From positions 1-7,981 of the forward strand of contig PUMC01000101.1 in the NCBI GenBank assembly GCA_003552425.1: a stretch of DNA of 7,981 bases, given 5' to 3'. The notes beneath the pieces were generated by a model, which worked only from the letters and a program-made list of their open reading frames with translations, had not been told where the DNA came from and ran no database searches. Position 1 is the stretch's first letter. Every line of letters starts with the position of its first letter. Positions 1 through 6,650 of this stretch are shown in pieces. A program made the translations under genes and the position numbers. Origin of the DNA: Candidatus Acetothermia bacterium. Its GTDB lineage: Bacteria; Bipolaricaulota; Bipolaricaulia; Bipolaricaulales; Bipolaricaulaceae.

Positions 1-328
1 GGACATCCTGGAGGAGAGCGACGCGGTGGTCCGCAAGCTGTGGGACAACGCCCGCTACTTCAAAGCGGAACTGGCCGGATTGGGCCTTGATACCGGTGCA
101 TCGGAATCCCCGATCACACCGGTGATGCTGGGTGATGCCAAGGTTGCCTGGGACTTCTCCAAGCGCTTGTTCGAAGCGGACGTGTTCGCCCAGGCGATCG
201 CCTACCCCACGGTGCCCAAGGGGAAGGCGCGCATCCGGGTGATGATGTCCGCCGGGCACAGCCGTGAGGACCTCGATTTCGCCCTGGAGGCGTTCGCCAA
301 GGTGGGCCGGGCGCTTGGCGTCCTCTAG
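1..328 (+). CDS. kbl: 2-amino-3-ketobutyrate CoA ligase (glycine C-acetyltransferase), C-terminal part
   Basis: This is the last 108 codons of a gene cut by the left window edge; the frame is open from base 2 to a TAG at 326-328. The family is a PLP-dependent alpha-oxoamine synthase that splits 2-amino-3-ketobutyrate with CoA into glycine and acetyl-CoA, the second step of threonine breakdown, in the cytosol. The family match comes from the C-terminal domain: [14 protein letters not shown], then the segment ending [20 protein letters not shown], then [17 protein letters not shown] at the end. The PLP-binding lysine lies in the missing part. Full-length enzymes are about 395 residues, so roughly 285 are off the window. 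A GTG at base 26 is internal, not a start. Related synthases (8-amino-7-oxononanoate synthase, 5-aminolevulinate synthase) share the fold, but PVMLGDAK and YPTVPKG(K/Q)ARIR are typical of Kbl. Confidence 0.9.
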   Translation, partial: DILEESDAVVRKLWDNARYFKAELAGLGLDTGASESPITPVMLGDAKVAWDFSKRLFEADVFAQAIAYPTVPKGKARIRVMMSAGHSREDLDFALEAFAKVGRALGVL

Positions 329-352
329 CCCGAAGGAGCCTCGGTACTAGAG
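323..352. terminator. Inverted repeat covering both convergent stop codons, possible bidirectional terminator
   Basis: CTCTAG at 323-328 is the exact reverse complement of CTAGAG at 347-352. Inside it, CCGA (330-333) can pair with TCGG (341-344), and GG (335-336) with CC (339-340). The TAG stop of kbl and the TAG stop of the HD gene form the base of the outer arms. A folded transcript from either strand would therefore end a gene at the hairpin. There is no T-run on either side, so it is not a classic intrinsic terminator, and termination activity is inferred from position and symmetry only. Confidence 0.4.
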
Positions 353-892
353 CCCAAGATCACGGGACACAGCCTGCATGGCCGCAAGGATCACGCCCAC
401 GAAGTCGGCGAGTTCCATCCCCAGTTCTTGGCAGGAGGCGATCCCCTCTCGAGAGGCGGACCGGGCGAACCCCTTCTCTTTGTAGCGGTTCAGGACGTTG
501 TCAGGCGTGAGGCCCGCCAGACGTTGGGGGTGGACGAGCGCAGCGGCGACGATGAGTCCGGTAAGGGGGTCCACCGCGCACAAGGCCTGCCCCATGGATG
601 TCGTCGGTGGCTGATGGTCGGCATGTGCCAGGATGGCGTCGAGCATCTCCCGGTCGGTGATCCCCTCGGCCTCCAGGAGTTCAACAGTCCTAAGGCCGTG
701 GAGCTCCGGGTTGTCCTTGGTGAGCTCGTAATCGAGGTCGTGGAGCAGGCCCACGAGGCCCCACCGGTCCGGATCCTCCTCGAACCGAGGGGCCAGAGCC
801 CGCATACCGGCCTCCACGGCCAGCATGTGCTTGATGAGGTTACGGTTCTCGATGTTGCTCTCCACAAGTGCCATTGCTTGTTGGCGCTGCAT
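347..892 (-). CDS. HD-domain hydrolase (HD superfamily metal-dependent phosphohydrolase)
   Basis: A 181-residue cytosolic protein made almost entirely of one HD domain. The metal-binding pattern is visible in order: His22 (IKHML), His51-Asp52 (GLLHDLDYE), His90 (ILAHADH) and Asp108 (CAVDPLTGL). This is the H...HD...H...D arrangement of the HD superfamily, which hydrolyses phosphoester bonds of nucleotides or related substrates; the substrate cannot be read from the sequence. The ATG at 892 is chosen over a GTG two bases upstream of it (895-893) because it sits 4 bases after a full AAGGAGG. That ribosome site lies inside the last codons of the upstream glycosylase gene, and the two genes overlap by one base (TGATG), so translation is probably coupled. 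Pairing with a DNA-repair enzyme might suggest nucleotide clean-up, but that is inference. Its stop faces the kbl stop across an 18-base gap. Confidence 0.85.
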   Translation of the reverse strand: MQRQQAMALVESNIENRNLIKHMLAVEAGMRALAPRFEEDPDRWGLVGLLHDLDYELTKDNPELHGLRTVELLEAEGITDREMLDAILAHADHQPPTTSMGQALCAVDPLTGLIVAAALVHPQRLAGLTPDNVLNRYKEKGFARSASREGIASCQELGMELADFVGVILAAMQAVSRDLGL

Positions 893-1734
893 CACACCTC
901 CTTAGGGGTGACGGGTGTTGCTGCCTCCACGGCGATCACCTTGGGGTCGGCAAGCATCGCGAGGAGCTGCGACCGGTCGGATCGGGCCGTGATCACGCTG
1001 CCATCGGCATAGCGAACGAGAACGCCCACCGCGGCATCGGTGGGCTGCTTGAGGAGCCTGCGCAACCTTGGATCGGCCTTGGCCGCCGGGTGGGCGCACA
1101 GGTCAGCCAGCGGACAGAGGGCGCATTGAGGACGCCGCGCAGCGCACACCTCGCGACCGAGCCTGATGAGGTTCAGGTGAAGGGGTTCCTCACGGCCCTC
1201 GGGAACAAGCGGGGCCAGGGCGGCATGGGGCTCCGCCTTGGGGGCGAGGAGTCCGAGCCTTGTCGTGACCCGCTGGATGTGTGTGTCCACCGGGAATCGG
1301 GCGATCCCAAACGCCATCAGAAGGACGATGTACGCGGTCTTCTTCCCCACCCCCGGAAGCCCAAGGAGCCACGCCTCGGCGGCTTCGGGGGACAGGCGGC
1401 CGAGGAAGTCGAGGGACAACGTCCCCGCTTCTCGAAGAACCCGGCTCAGCACATCGTGCAGCCTTCGGGCCCGTTGGTGGTGAAGCCCGGCAGCCTTGAT
1501 CGCCTCGGCCACCGCGTCCTCGGGTGCCCCCAGGAGCTCCTCCCAGGTCCGCCAGCAAGCGCGCAGCGCTTCGAATGCCAGGTCGCGGTTGCGGTCAGAG
1601 GTGTTCTGGGAAAGAATCGTGCGTATAAGCAGGGTCAGTGGATCTTCGCGTTCGAGGCGCGGATGTCCATAGCGGTGGGCCAGTCGGCGGTCCACCTCGG
1701 GCAGCAAGGCACGGGCTTCCATGAGGACAAGCAT
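892..1734 (-). CDS. nth: Endonuclease III-family DNA glycosylase/AP lyase with [4Fe-4S] cluster and C-terminal extension
   Basis: A 280-residue base-excision repair enzyme. Family members remove oxidised pyrimidines and nick the abasic site. The order is: N-terminal HhH-GPD helices with DPLTLLIRTILSQNTSD (31-47), helix-hairpin-helix GLPGVGKKTA (125-134) with the expected Schiff-base lysine at Lys132, PVDTHIQRV (148-156) with the catalytic aspartate Asp150, then the cluster cysteines Cys197, Cys204, Cys207 and Cys213 in the exact C-x6-C-x2-C-x5-C spacing. All key residues are present. E. coli Nth (about 211 residues) ends near the cluster; this protein runs about 65 residues further into a segment I do not recognise. 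ATG 1734 or ATG 1722 could be the start; neither has a clear ribosome site. Homology of the first helix supports a start in this area and excludes the longer frame. The gene is divergent from the glycerate kinase with a 16-base gap and coupled to the HD gene downstream. A specialised member of the HhH-GPD family is possible. Confidence 0.88.
   Translation of the reverse strand: MLVLMEARALLPEVDRRLAHRYGHPRLEREDPLTLLIRTILSQNTSDRNRDLAFEALRACWRTWEELLGAPEDAVAEAIKAAGLHHQRARRLHDVLSRVLREAGTLSLDFLGRLSPEAAEAWLLGLPGVGKKTAYIVLLMAFGIARFPVDTHIQRVTTRLGLLAPKAEPHAALAPLVPEGREEPLHLNLIRLGREVCAARRPQCALCPLADLCAHPAAKADPRLRRLLKQPTDAAVGVLVRYADGSVITARSDRSQLLAMLADPKVIAVEAATPVTPKEV
895..903 (-). promoter_or_regulatory. 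Ribosome-binding site of the HD gene, encoded in the glycosylase C-terminal codons
   Basis: Read on the minus strand this is AAGGAGGTG, a near-complete anti-16S match. It also encodes Lys-Glu-Val, the last three residues of the upstream glycosylase. It is followed by TGATG, in which the stop TGA and the ATG start share one base. The spacing supports the ATG at 892 over the GTG at 895, which lies within the ribosome site itself. Confidence 0.75.
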
Positions 1735-1750
1735 AGAGGAGGGGTAGGAG

Positions 1751-3058
1751 GTGGGCAACGCTGATCGTCTGCGCGAGGATGCCAGGAGGATCTGTACAGC
1801 AGCGGTGGAGGCTGTGGATCCAGGGCGCTGTGTCCGCCGTGCGCTCCAGCACGTAGAACGCGATGAGCGAAGCGTATGGGTGGTGGGTATGGGGAAGGCC
1901 GCTGCCCGGATGGCAGCCAGCGTAGAGTCCGTTCTCGGGGAGCAGGTACAGGGTGGTCTGGTCATCACAGCCGACGGCTGCGCCGTCGCCACCCGCAAAG
2001 TACGCGTGGTGGAGGCGGGGCACCCCCTCCCCGATGCGCGCGGTGTCGGCGCTGCCCAGGAACTCGGCGAGCTGGTCGCGGCCGCTGGGGAGAATGAACG
2101 GATCCTGTGCCTGATCTCCGGTGGTGGATCGGCGTTGGCCAGCTTGCCTTGGGAAGGCCTCGCGCTCGAGGATCTTCAGAAGACGGGGGAGCTTCTCCTT
2201 CGTTCAGGGGCGACCATCGGCGAACTCAACGTTGTTCGCAAACACCTGGAGGTCCTCAAGGGAGGCGGTCTGGCGCGGCGGGCGGCCCCAACGCCCGTTC
2301 TCTCGCTCATCTTGTCCGATGTGGTCGGTGATCCCCTGGAGGCGATCGCCTCCGGCCCGACAGCGGCGGATCCCAGCACGTTCGGTGACGCGCGGACGGT
2401 GCTTGACCGTTACGGACTATGGGAGAAGGTTCCGTCGGCGGTGCGCCGACACATCGAGGCGGGGATCGAGAGACGTGTCCCGGACACGGTCAAGCCCGGT
2501 GCGGAGCTCTTGCAGAACGTGGAGCATCGGATCATCGGTTCGGGACGGATCGCGGCGGAGGAAGCCCTCAACCGCGGTGGGGAACTCGGCTACCAGGGGT
2601 TGCTCCTCAGCACCACTGTGGAGGGGGAAGCCCGTGAGGTGGGCACGGTCTGCGGTGCCTTGGTTCGGGAGATCGTGTCGCACGGTCGGCCGGTATTGCC
2701 CCCGGCGCTCCTCATGCTCGCTGGGGAGACCACGGTCACCGTGCGGGGCGCAGGCCGTGGGGGGCGTAACCAGGAACTGGCGCTCGCGGCGGCGATAGCG
2801 CTCGAGGGATGGCCCAACGCCGCTGTGTGCGCATTTGGAACCGATGGTCGAGACGGGCCCACCGATGCCGCGGGAGCGGTGGTCGACGGGGGCACGGTGG
2901 CCAGAGTCCGCGACTCCGGACGGGATCCGCGGACAGCCCTTGCCGACAACGACGCGTACCACGCGCTTCAGGCGTCGGGCGATCTGATGATTACGGGGCC
3001 GACGGGGACCAACGTGGCGGATCTGTACTTCATGCTGGTGGACAAGGAGGAACGGTGA
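1751..3058 (+). CDS. Glycerate 2-kinase, class II (DUF4147 plus MOFRL domains)
   Basis: A 435-residue cytosolic kinase expected to convert D-glycerate and ATP to 2-phosphoglycerate. This feeds glycerate from serine, hydroxypyruvate or sugar-acid routes into lower glycolysis. The N-terminal DUF4147 part shows VVGMGKAA (44-51), LISGGGSAL (121-129) and LSDVVGDPLEAIASGPT (187-203). The C-terminal MOFRL part shows GETTVTVRGAGRGGRNQEL (325-343), FGTDGRDGPTDAAGA (362-376) and GPTGTNVADLY (416-426). These are the family signatures, and the length is normal. The GTG start at 1751 is supported by AGGAGG at 1737-1742, eight bases upstream. It shares a GTGA overlap with the PPC-domain gene downstream, so the two form an operon. 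No promoter fits in the 16-base gap to the divergent glycosylase gene, so any promoter must lie inside that gene. Members have been called GckA, TtuD or GlxK-like; I assign no symbol. kbl, the other metabolic gene nearby, is not co-directionally linked to it. Confidence 0.9.
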   Translation: MGNADRLREDARRICTAAVEAVDPGRCVRRALQHVERDERSVWVVGMGKAAARMAASVESVLGEQVQGGLVITADGCAVATRKVRVVEAGHPLPDARGVGAAQELGELVAAAGENERILCLISGGGSALASLPWEGLALEDLQKTGELLLRSGATIGELNVVRKHLEVLKGGGLARRAAPTPVLSLILSDVVGDPLEAIASGPTAADPSTFGDARTVLDRYGLWEKVPSAVRRHIEAGIERRVPDTVKPGAELLQNVEHRIIGSGRIAAEEALNRGGELGYQGLLLSTTVEGEAREVGTVCGALVREIVSHGRPVLPPALLMLAGETTVTVRGAGRGGRNQELALAAAIALEGWPNAAVCAFGTDGRDGPTDAAGAVVDGGTVARVRDSGRDPRTALADNDAYHALQASGDLMITGPTGTNVADLYFMLVDKEER

Positions 3059-3477
3059 TCAACGCGGAGAGCGGGACGAACATGATGGTGCGGCTCAAGG
3101 ACGGCGAGCAGCTTCCTGAGGCGCTGCTGGGCCTCGAGACCCGTGCAGCAGCCATTGTCGCCGGCATCGGCATGTTAAGGGACGTGGTGATGGGTTATTG
3201 GGATGGCCAGCGCTATGTTGAGGAACCCCTGGACGTACCGGTGGAGCTCCTGTCCCTCCAGGGGAACATCGCCGAGCTGAATGGGGAGGCGGTGCTTCAT
3301 GCCCATGTGGTGGTCGGACGCGAAGACATGAGCACGGTAGGCGGCCATCTCATCAGGGCCACGGTGCACAACACCGCTGAACTCCTGCTGGTTGCGCTCC
3401 CGGGGGTCCGTATGGAGCGCAAGGCGGAACCCACAGGTCTTCCTGGGCTCTACCCCTCGCAGGCCCCGGGGACATAG
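3055..3477 (+). CDS. PPC/DUF296 domain protein (predicted small DNA-binding or regulatory protein)
   Basis: A 140-residue protein consisting of a single PPC (plants and prokaryotes conserved, DUF296) domain. Visible signatures are GIGMLRDVVMGYWD (37-50), LLSLQGNIAELNGE (65-78), the HAH histidine pair (82-84) before VVVG, and GGHLIRATV (96-104). In plants the same domain is joined to AT-hooks (AHL proteins). Stand-alone bacterial copies form trimers of poorly known function and carry conserved histidines suited to a metal. No AT-hook is seen here. The GTG at 3055 has AAGGAGG at 3044-3050, four bases upstream, and overlaps the kinase stop as GTGA. The same frame stays open back to 2809, but that part lies within the kinase gene. 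ATG 3082 is a possible later start that still keeps the domain whole. The coupling to glycerate kinase suggests a linked role, perhaps regulatory, but nothing in the sequence shows which. Confidence 0.85.
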   Translation: MINAESGTNMMVRLKDGEQLPEALLGLETRAAAIVAGIGMLRDVVMGYWDGQRYVEEPLDVPVELLSLQGNIAELNGEAVLHAHVVVGREDMSTVGGHLIRATVHNTAELLLVALPGVRMERKAEPTGLPGLYPSQAPGT

Positions 3478-3479
3478 CG

Positions 3480-3606
3480 TTAGGAATCCTCTGGGCTTCG
3501 AAGCATCGCCCGGAGCGTCTTGAACGCCTTGGCGGCACGCGCAGGGCGTGGGGCACGTTTGCCGGCATCAGGATGACCTCACCGTCGCCTCCCCGGACCT
3601 TCCTGC
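3480..3606 (-). pseudogene. 3' remnant of a cupin-domain gene, 5'-truncated and frameshifted
   Basis: Just downstream of the amidase stop, one minus-strand frame reads RKVRGGDGEVILMPANVPHAL (3606 to about 3540, shown here with its flanks). This matches the last conserved strands of a small cupin: glycine turn, then P-x-x-x-PHAL with the second-motif histidine. The frame then breaks, and the natural continuation, AAKAFKTLRAMLRSPEDS followed by TAA at 3480, is in another frame. Together they give only about 42 residues of a fold that normally needs about 100-110. The N-terminal barrel and first metal motif are missing, because the amidase occupies the DNA immediately upstream. A sequencing error could explain the frameshift but not the missing front half. 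No start codon or ribosome site is evident. The family assignment is by pattern recognition only. Confidence 0.6.
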
Positions 3607-3609
3607 GAG

Positions 3610-4401
3610 CTATCGGGCGTACAACGCGGGACGGCGGTCGGCGAGCACATCGTTCCACGGGTTGATGTGCTTGTTGTGGGATTCCTCGGGGTCGAGCTCG
3701 ATCACCCGCACCTCCTCGGACTCCTCCGGGGAACGGGCCAGGAGTTCTCCGTTGGGGGCGACGATCTGCGAAAGACCGGTGAAACGCAGAGCCCGGCCGC
3801 CACGCTCCTCCGAACCCACCCGGTTTGCGGTCACGGTGAACACCCGGTTCTCCATTGCCCGCACGACCATCGTGCGTTGGGCGATCCCCGCCATCACCAA
3901 GTTGGAGGGGTGGGCGATGATCTCCGCACCCTGCAGGGCGAGGGTGCGCGCGGACTCAGGGAAGTAGTGGTCGAAACAGATCATCACACCCACCCGGGCC
4001 CCGGAAACGGGCACCACCGGAAACGGCGTGTTGCCGGCGGTGAACCACCGCTTCTCCTCGAAAAAGAGGTGAACCTTGCGGTACAGGGCCAGCATACCGT
4101 CGGGCCCGACAGCCACTGCGGCGTTGTAGAGTTGATCACCATCACGCTCGGCGAGCCCGGCCACAAGGTGTGCACCGAGTTCGCCAGCCATCGCGATCAG
4201 TTCGTGCGTTGTGTCGCCTGCTGGCACGGCTTCGGCGAGCGCTCGCGCTTCGTCGTGCGAGGTGAACACATAACCTGTGTTGAAGAGCTCCGGCAGCACC
4301 CAGAGATCGGCCCTCTCCGAGCTCATAAGCTCGCGAGCACGCCGAAGGTTGGCCTCCACCTCTCCGAACCGCGGTCGCATCTGCACATAGCCCACACGCA
4401 T
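3610..4401 (-). CDS. Carbon-nitrogen hydrolase (nitrilase/omega-amidase superfamily)
   Basis: A 263-residue enzyme of normal length for the family. It hydrolyses a non-peptide C-N bond of an amide or N-carbamoyl compound through a Glu-Lys-Cys triad. The triad is visible: Glu38 in LPELFNTGY, Lys109 in YRKVHLF and Cys142 in MICFDHYFPE. Other family marks are HPSNLVM (164-170), ENRVFTVTANRVG (184-196) and the C-terminal NPWNDVLADRRPALY (247-261). Likely activities include an omega-amidase, N-carbamoylputrescine amidase or beta-ureidopropionase; the sequence does not decide among them. The ATG at 4401 fits where family members begin (MRVGYVQ), although its ribosome site is weak. A GTG at 4437 would overlap the upstream peptidase stop as GTGA and add 12 residues; it also lacks a good ribosome site. 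The gene is the last intact one of a minus-strand operon after the M20 peptidase, which implies that it acts on a product or related substrate of that pathway. Confidence 0.88.
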   Translation of the reverse strand: MRVGYVQMRPRFGEVEANLRRARELMSSERADLWVLPELFNTGYVFTSHDEARALAEAVPAGDTTHELIAMAGELGAHLVAGLAERDGDQLYNAAVAVGPDGMLALYRKVHLFFEEKRWFTAGNTPFPVVPVSGARVGVMICFDHYFPESARTLALQGAEIIAHPSNLVMAGIAQRTMVVRAMENRVFTVTANRVGSEERGGRALRFTGLSQIVAPNGELLARSPEESEEVRVIELDPEESHNKHINPWNDVLADRRPALYAR

Positions 4402-4433
4402 GATGCCTGGACTATACCTTAGGAGCGTGCTCT

Positions 4434-5681
4434 TCACATCTTCGTCTGCTGGGGGGCTTCGCTGGAGAGCTGTGAACTGTTGTCGTATCTCGGATAGCGG
4501 TCCTCAGGAAGAGCGTCAGAGTCGTGTGGATGGTCCGTAAACAAGAACTGCGCCATCGTCTTCATCACCCTGTCTAAGGAGGCAAGCGACACGGATTCGT
4601 TGGGTTGGTGGGCCTCCTCAATCCTTCCCGGTCCGTAGATGACAACGGGCACACCGTACACTGGGACGATCTCCACGGCGTCCGTCGAGTAGGGTGCAAT
4701 ACCGGTGGGCACAGCCTTGCCGGCAACCTCGTTCGCAGACGCGATGAAGGCCTCGACGAACGGGTCTTCGACATCGCTCACGATGGGTGCGCGGTCGTTG
4801 AACACATCGACTTCGTAGGACGCACCCGCCTGCTGCGCGCACTCACGACCTAATGTCTGCACAAGGGCGAGCATGCGTTCACGGTCTTCCGAAGAGACGG
4901 TCCTTACGTCAATGCTCAACGTCGCGAGGTCCGGGACCACGTTCACCTGCCACCCACCCTCGAACTTGCCGATGTTGACGGATGTACGTCCGCGTCCAGC
5001 CACGTCAGGGAACTCCAGTGCCGCCATGGTCAGCCGGTCACAGAAACGTGCTGCCGGCAGGACTGCGTTGATACCTGCCTCCGGAATCGACCCATGGGCG
5101 GCTTTCCCCCTGAAGCGGACTGTCATCCAAAGCTCGCCCTTCTGCCCGGTGTACAGCCATCCACCGGTTGGTTCGGGGATGATGAGCATCCGTATATCGT
5201 CGATCTCCCCCGACTTCACAACGCTTCCCGCACCGCGATATGCGCCTTCCTCATCGGCAGTCAACGCCAGTACAAGATCATGGACAGGGAGTTGCCCTTG
5301 TTGGACGCATTGCTCAGCTATGCACAGTGTTGCAGCCAATCCCGCCTTCATATCGGCGGAACCAAGCCCCCACAGACGGTCTTCGGTGCATCGAGGTACC
5401 AAGGGGTTGGTCAACCATCCATCCCCGCCTGGAGCCACTGTATCAAGGTGTGCACAGATCACCGTACAACCGCTCTTGCGCCCCGGGATCCGTGCTGTCA
5501 GCGATACGCGTCCCGTCTCCAAGGGGATCCTGCGGACTTCGATCCCTGTCTCTTCCAGTCTCCCCGCGATGAGCTCAGCGATGCTCGCCTCGTTGCCAGG
5601 AGGATTCACACTGTTCGTGGCAACAAGCTCCTTCAGTAGGCACACTGCGTTGCTCCGCACGGTGCTGTCGATTGTGATCAC
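4434..5681 (-). CDS. M20-family metallopeptidase (ArgE/DapE/CPG2 type)
   Basis: A 415-residue two-zinc amidohydrolase, probably cytosolic as no signal peptide is seen. The zinc ligands and catalytic residues are in family order: His78-x-Asp80 (AHLDTV), Asp110 (GSADMKAG), the Glu144-Glu145 pair (TADEEGAY) as base and ligand, Glu170 (IIPEPTG) and His358 (EEAHQPNE). His196 in KAAHGS marks the lid/dimerisation domain. Members act as acetylornithine deacetylase, succinyl-diaminopimelate desuccinylase, carboxypeptidase G2 or dipeptidase. The sequence alone does not choose, but the permease genes directly upstream favour a peptidase or deacylase for an imported compound. The GTG start at 5681 follows GAGGTG at 5686-5691. 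The gene begins 18 bases after the dppC-type stop. The last 33 or so residues (after FLFTDHP) are polar, rich in Ser, Asp, Pro and Gln, and look like a tail added to the usual domain. Confidence 0.9.
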   Translation of the reverse strand: MITIDSTVRSNAVCLLKELVATNSVNPPGNEASIAELIAGRLEETGIEVRRIPLETGRVSLTARIPGRKSGCTVICAHLDTVAPGGDGWLTNPLVPRCTEDRLWGLGSADMKAGLAATLCIAEQCVQQGQLPVHDLVLALTADEEGAYRGAGSVVKSGEIDDIRMLIIPEPTGGWLYTGQKGELWMTVRFRGKAAHGSIPEAGINAVLPAARFCDRLTMAALEFPDVAGRGRTSVNIGKFEGGWQVNVVPDLATLSIDVRTVSSEDRERMLALVQTLGRECAQQAGASYEVDVFNDRAPIVSDVEDPFVEAFIASANEVAGKAVPTGIAPYSTDAVEIVPVYGVPVVIYGPGRIEEAHQPNESVSLASLDRVMKTMAQFLFTDHPHDSDALPEDRYPRYDNSSQLSSEAPQQTKM

Positions 5682-5699
5682 CGGACACCTCGATTCTGG

Positions 5700-6644
5700 C
5701 TATAGACCTCTGCGCAGCTTCGGATCAAGCCGATCGCGAAGCGCGTCCCCAATCAGGTTGAAGGATAGAACGGACACACCAAGGAACAAACCCGGAAACA
5801 GGATGATCCAGGGAGCACGTGTCATGTACGTTCTCCCCTCGTTCATCATCCCTCCCCAGCTCGCTTCATGCGGCGGAATGCCGACCCCCAGGAAGTTAAG
5901 TGCAGCAACTTCCATGATGGAGAAGGCGAACGTGAAGGTGACTTGGACGATGACCGGAGACAGGAGGTTGATGGCGATATGCCGGAGGAGAATGCGGGCG
6001 GGTGAGGCGCCCAACGCACGCACAGCTTCGATGAACGTGGTCTCTCTTAGGGACAGTGTGGCGCTGTACACGACACGTAGCATCCTAGGTGCCCAGACGA
6101 TTCCGACCGCAAGCACCACGTTCGTCACCCCCGGACCTCCTAGAATGGCCATCAGGGCTAGTGCTAGGATGATCGCCGGGAAGGCCATCATAGCGTCGAC
6201 GATACGCATGAAGACGAAACCGAAACCGTCGTAAAAGCCAGACAGGGTACCGAGGGGCAGGCCAACAACCAGGGCGAAAGTGGCGATGGACAATCCAAGC
6301 ATCAGCGACATGCGCGTTCCATGAAGCGTTCGGCTGAACACGTCACGTCCGAAGTTGTCCGTGCCGAACAGATGCGTTGCCGACGGTGGCTGGAGCCTTG
6401 CCCGTATCGACAGAGCATCTGGATCGTAGGGTGCCACGTAGGGTGCCACGAACAGGATGATGACAAGGCACGCCAAGATAAGCAGGGCGATCAAGGTCGA
6501 CTTTCGTCGCGTTGCAAACTTGGCAAACTCGAGAAGGAGGCTTCTCAGATGCAACCGCACGAGGAGGCGCTTGAGCAGAAGCACCATCCTCTGGAGGATG
6601 CTTGTAGGGGGTGACGGTCTACCGTTCACTGAACGGACCATCAT
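5700..6644 (-). CDS. dppC: Peptide/nickel-type ABC transporter permease, DppC/OppC family
   Basis: A 314-residue inner-membrane subunit of an importer for di/oligopeptides or related solutes. The family marks are the periplasmic FGTDNFGRDVFSRTLHGTR (93-111), the cytoplasmic EAA loop EAVRALGASPARILLRHI (206-223) that docks the ATPase, and LGVGIPPHEASWGGMM (252-267). Six hydrophobic segments fall near 49-71, 114-137, 152-170, 173-189, 227-253 and 277-302. The N-terminus before the first membrane segment is about 20 residues longer than in many homologues and basic. The ATG at 6644 is chosen because TGAGGG lies six bases upstream; a TTG at 6650 would be too close to it. An exact 12-base tandem repeat (6426-6449) doubles the residues VAPY just after the first membrane segment. 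It is followed after 18 bases by the M20 peptidase and preceded, after an unusual 299-base gap, by the dppB-type gene. The ATPases and binding protein are not in the window. The symbol marks the family, not a proven substrate. Confidence 0.9.
   Translation of the reverse strand: MMVRSVNGRPSPPTSILQRMVLLLKRLLVRLHLRSLLLEFAKFATRRKSTLIALLILACLVIILFVAPYVAPYDPDALSIRARLQPPSATHLFGTDNFGRDVFSRTLHGTRMSLMLGLSIATFALVVGLPLGTLSGFYDGFGFVFMRIVDAMMAFPAIILALALMAILGGPGVTNVVLAVGIVWAPRMLRVVYSATLSLRETTFIEAVRALGASPARILLRHIAINLLSPVIVQVTFTFAFSIMEVAALNFLGVGIPPHEASWGGMMNEGRTYMTRAPWIILFPGLFLGVSVLSFNLIGDALRDRLDPKLRRGL
6426..6449. repeat. Exact 12-base tandem duplication within dppC-type gene
   Basis: GTAGGGTGCCAC occurs twice, back to back, at 6426-6437 and 6438-6449. 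Read on the minus strand it adds one in-frame copy of Val-Ala-Pro-Tyr, giving VAPYVAPYDPD where many relatives have a single APYDP. The reading frame is kept, so the protein is probably still functional. Slipped-strand replication is the simple explanation. Confidence 0.85.
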
Positions 6645-6650
6645 ACGCAA

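Noticed and set aside
868..1764. 298-codon plus-strand open frame
   Set aside because: It lies opposite the glycosylase gene, has no family signature, and is explained by high G+C leaving the antisense frame open.
1735..1998. Upstream extension of the glycosylase frame by 88 codons
   Set aside because: It is antisense to the glycerate kinase 5' end, low in complexity (Arg, Ser, Thr, Pro), and family homology begins only near ATG 1734/1722.
2121..2798. 225-codon plus-strand frame in the kinase region
   Set aside because: It is an out-of-frame shadow of the glycerate kinase, Arg/Ser/Pro-rich with no motif.
2417..2962. 181-codon minus-strand frame
   Set aside because: It is antisense to the strongly supported MOFRL kinase and has no recognisable domain.
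2809..3054. Longer PPC protein starting at 2809
   Set aside because: The added part is within the kinase gene in another frame; the PPC domain and the AAGGAGG site both support GTG 3055.
4873..6234. 453-codon plus-strand open frame
   Set aside because: It is antisense to the M20 peptidase and permease genes, both of which carry full catalytic or family motifs; the shadow is Ser/Arg/Thr-rich without structure.
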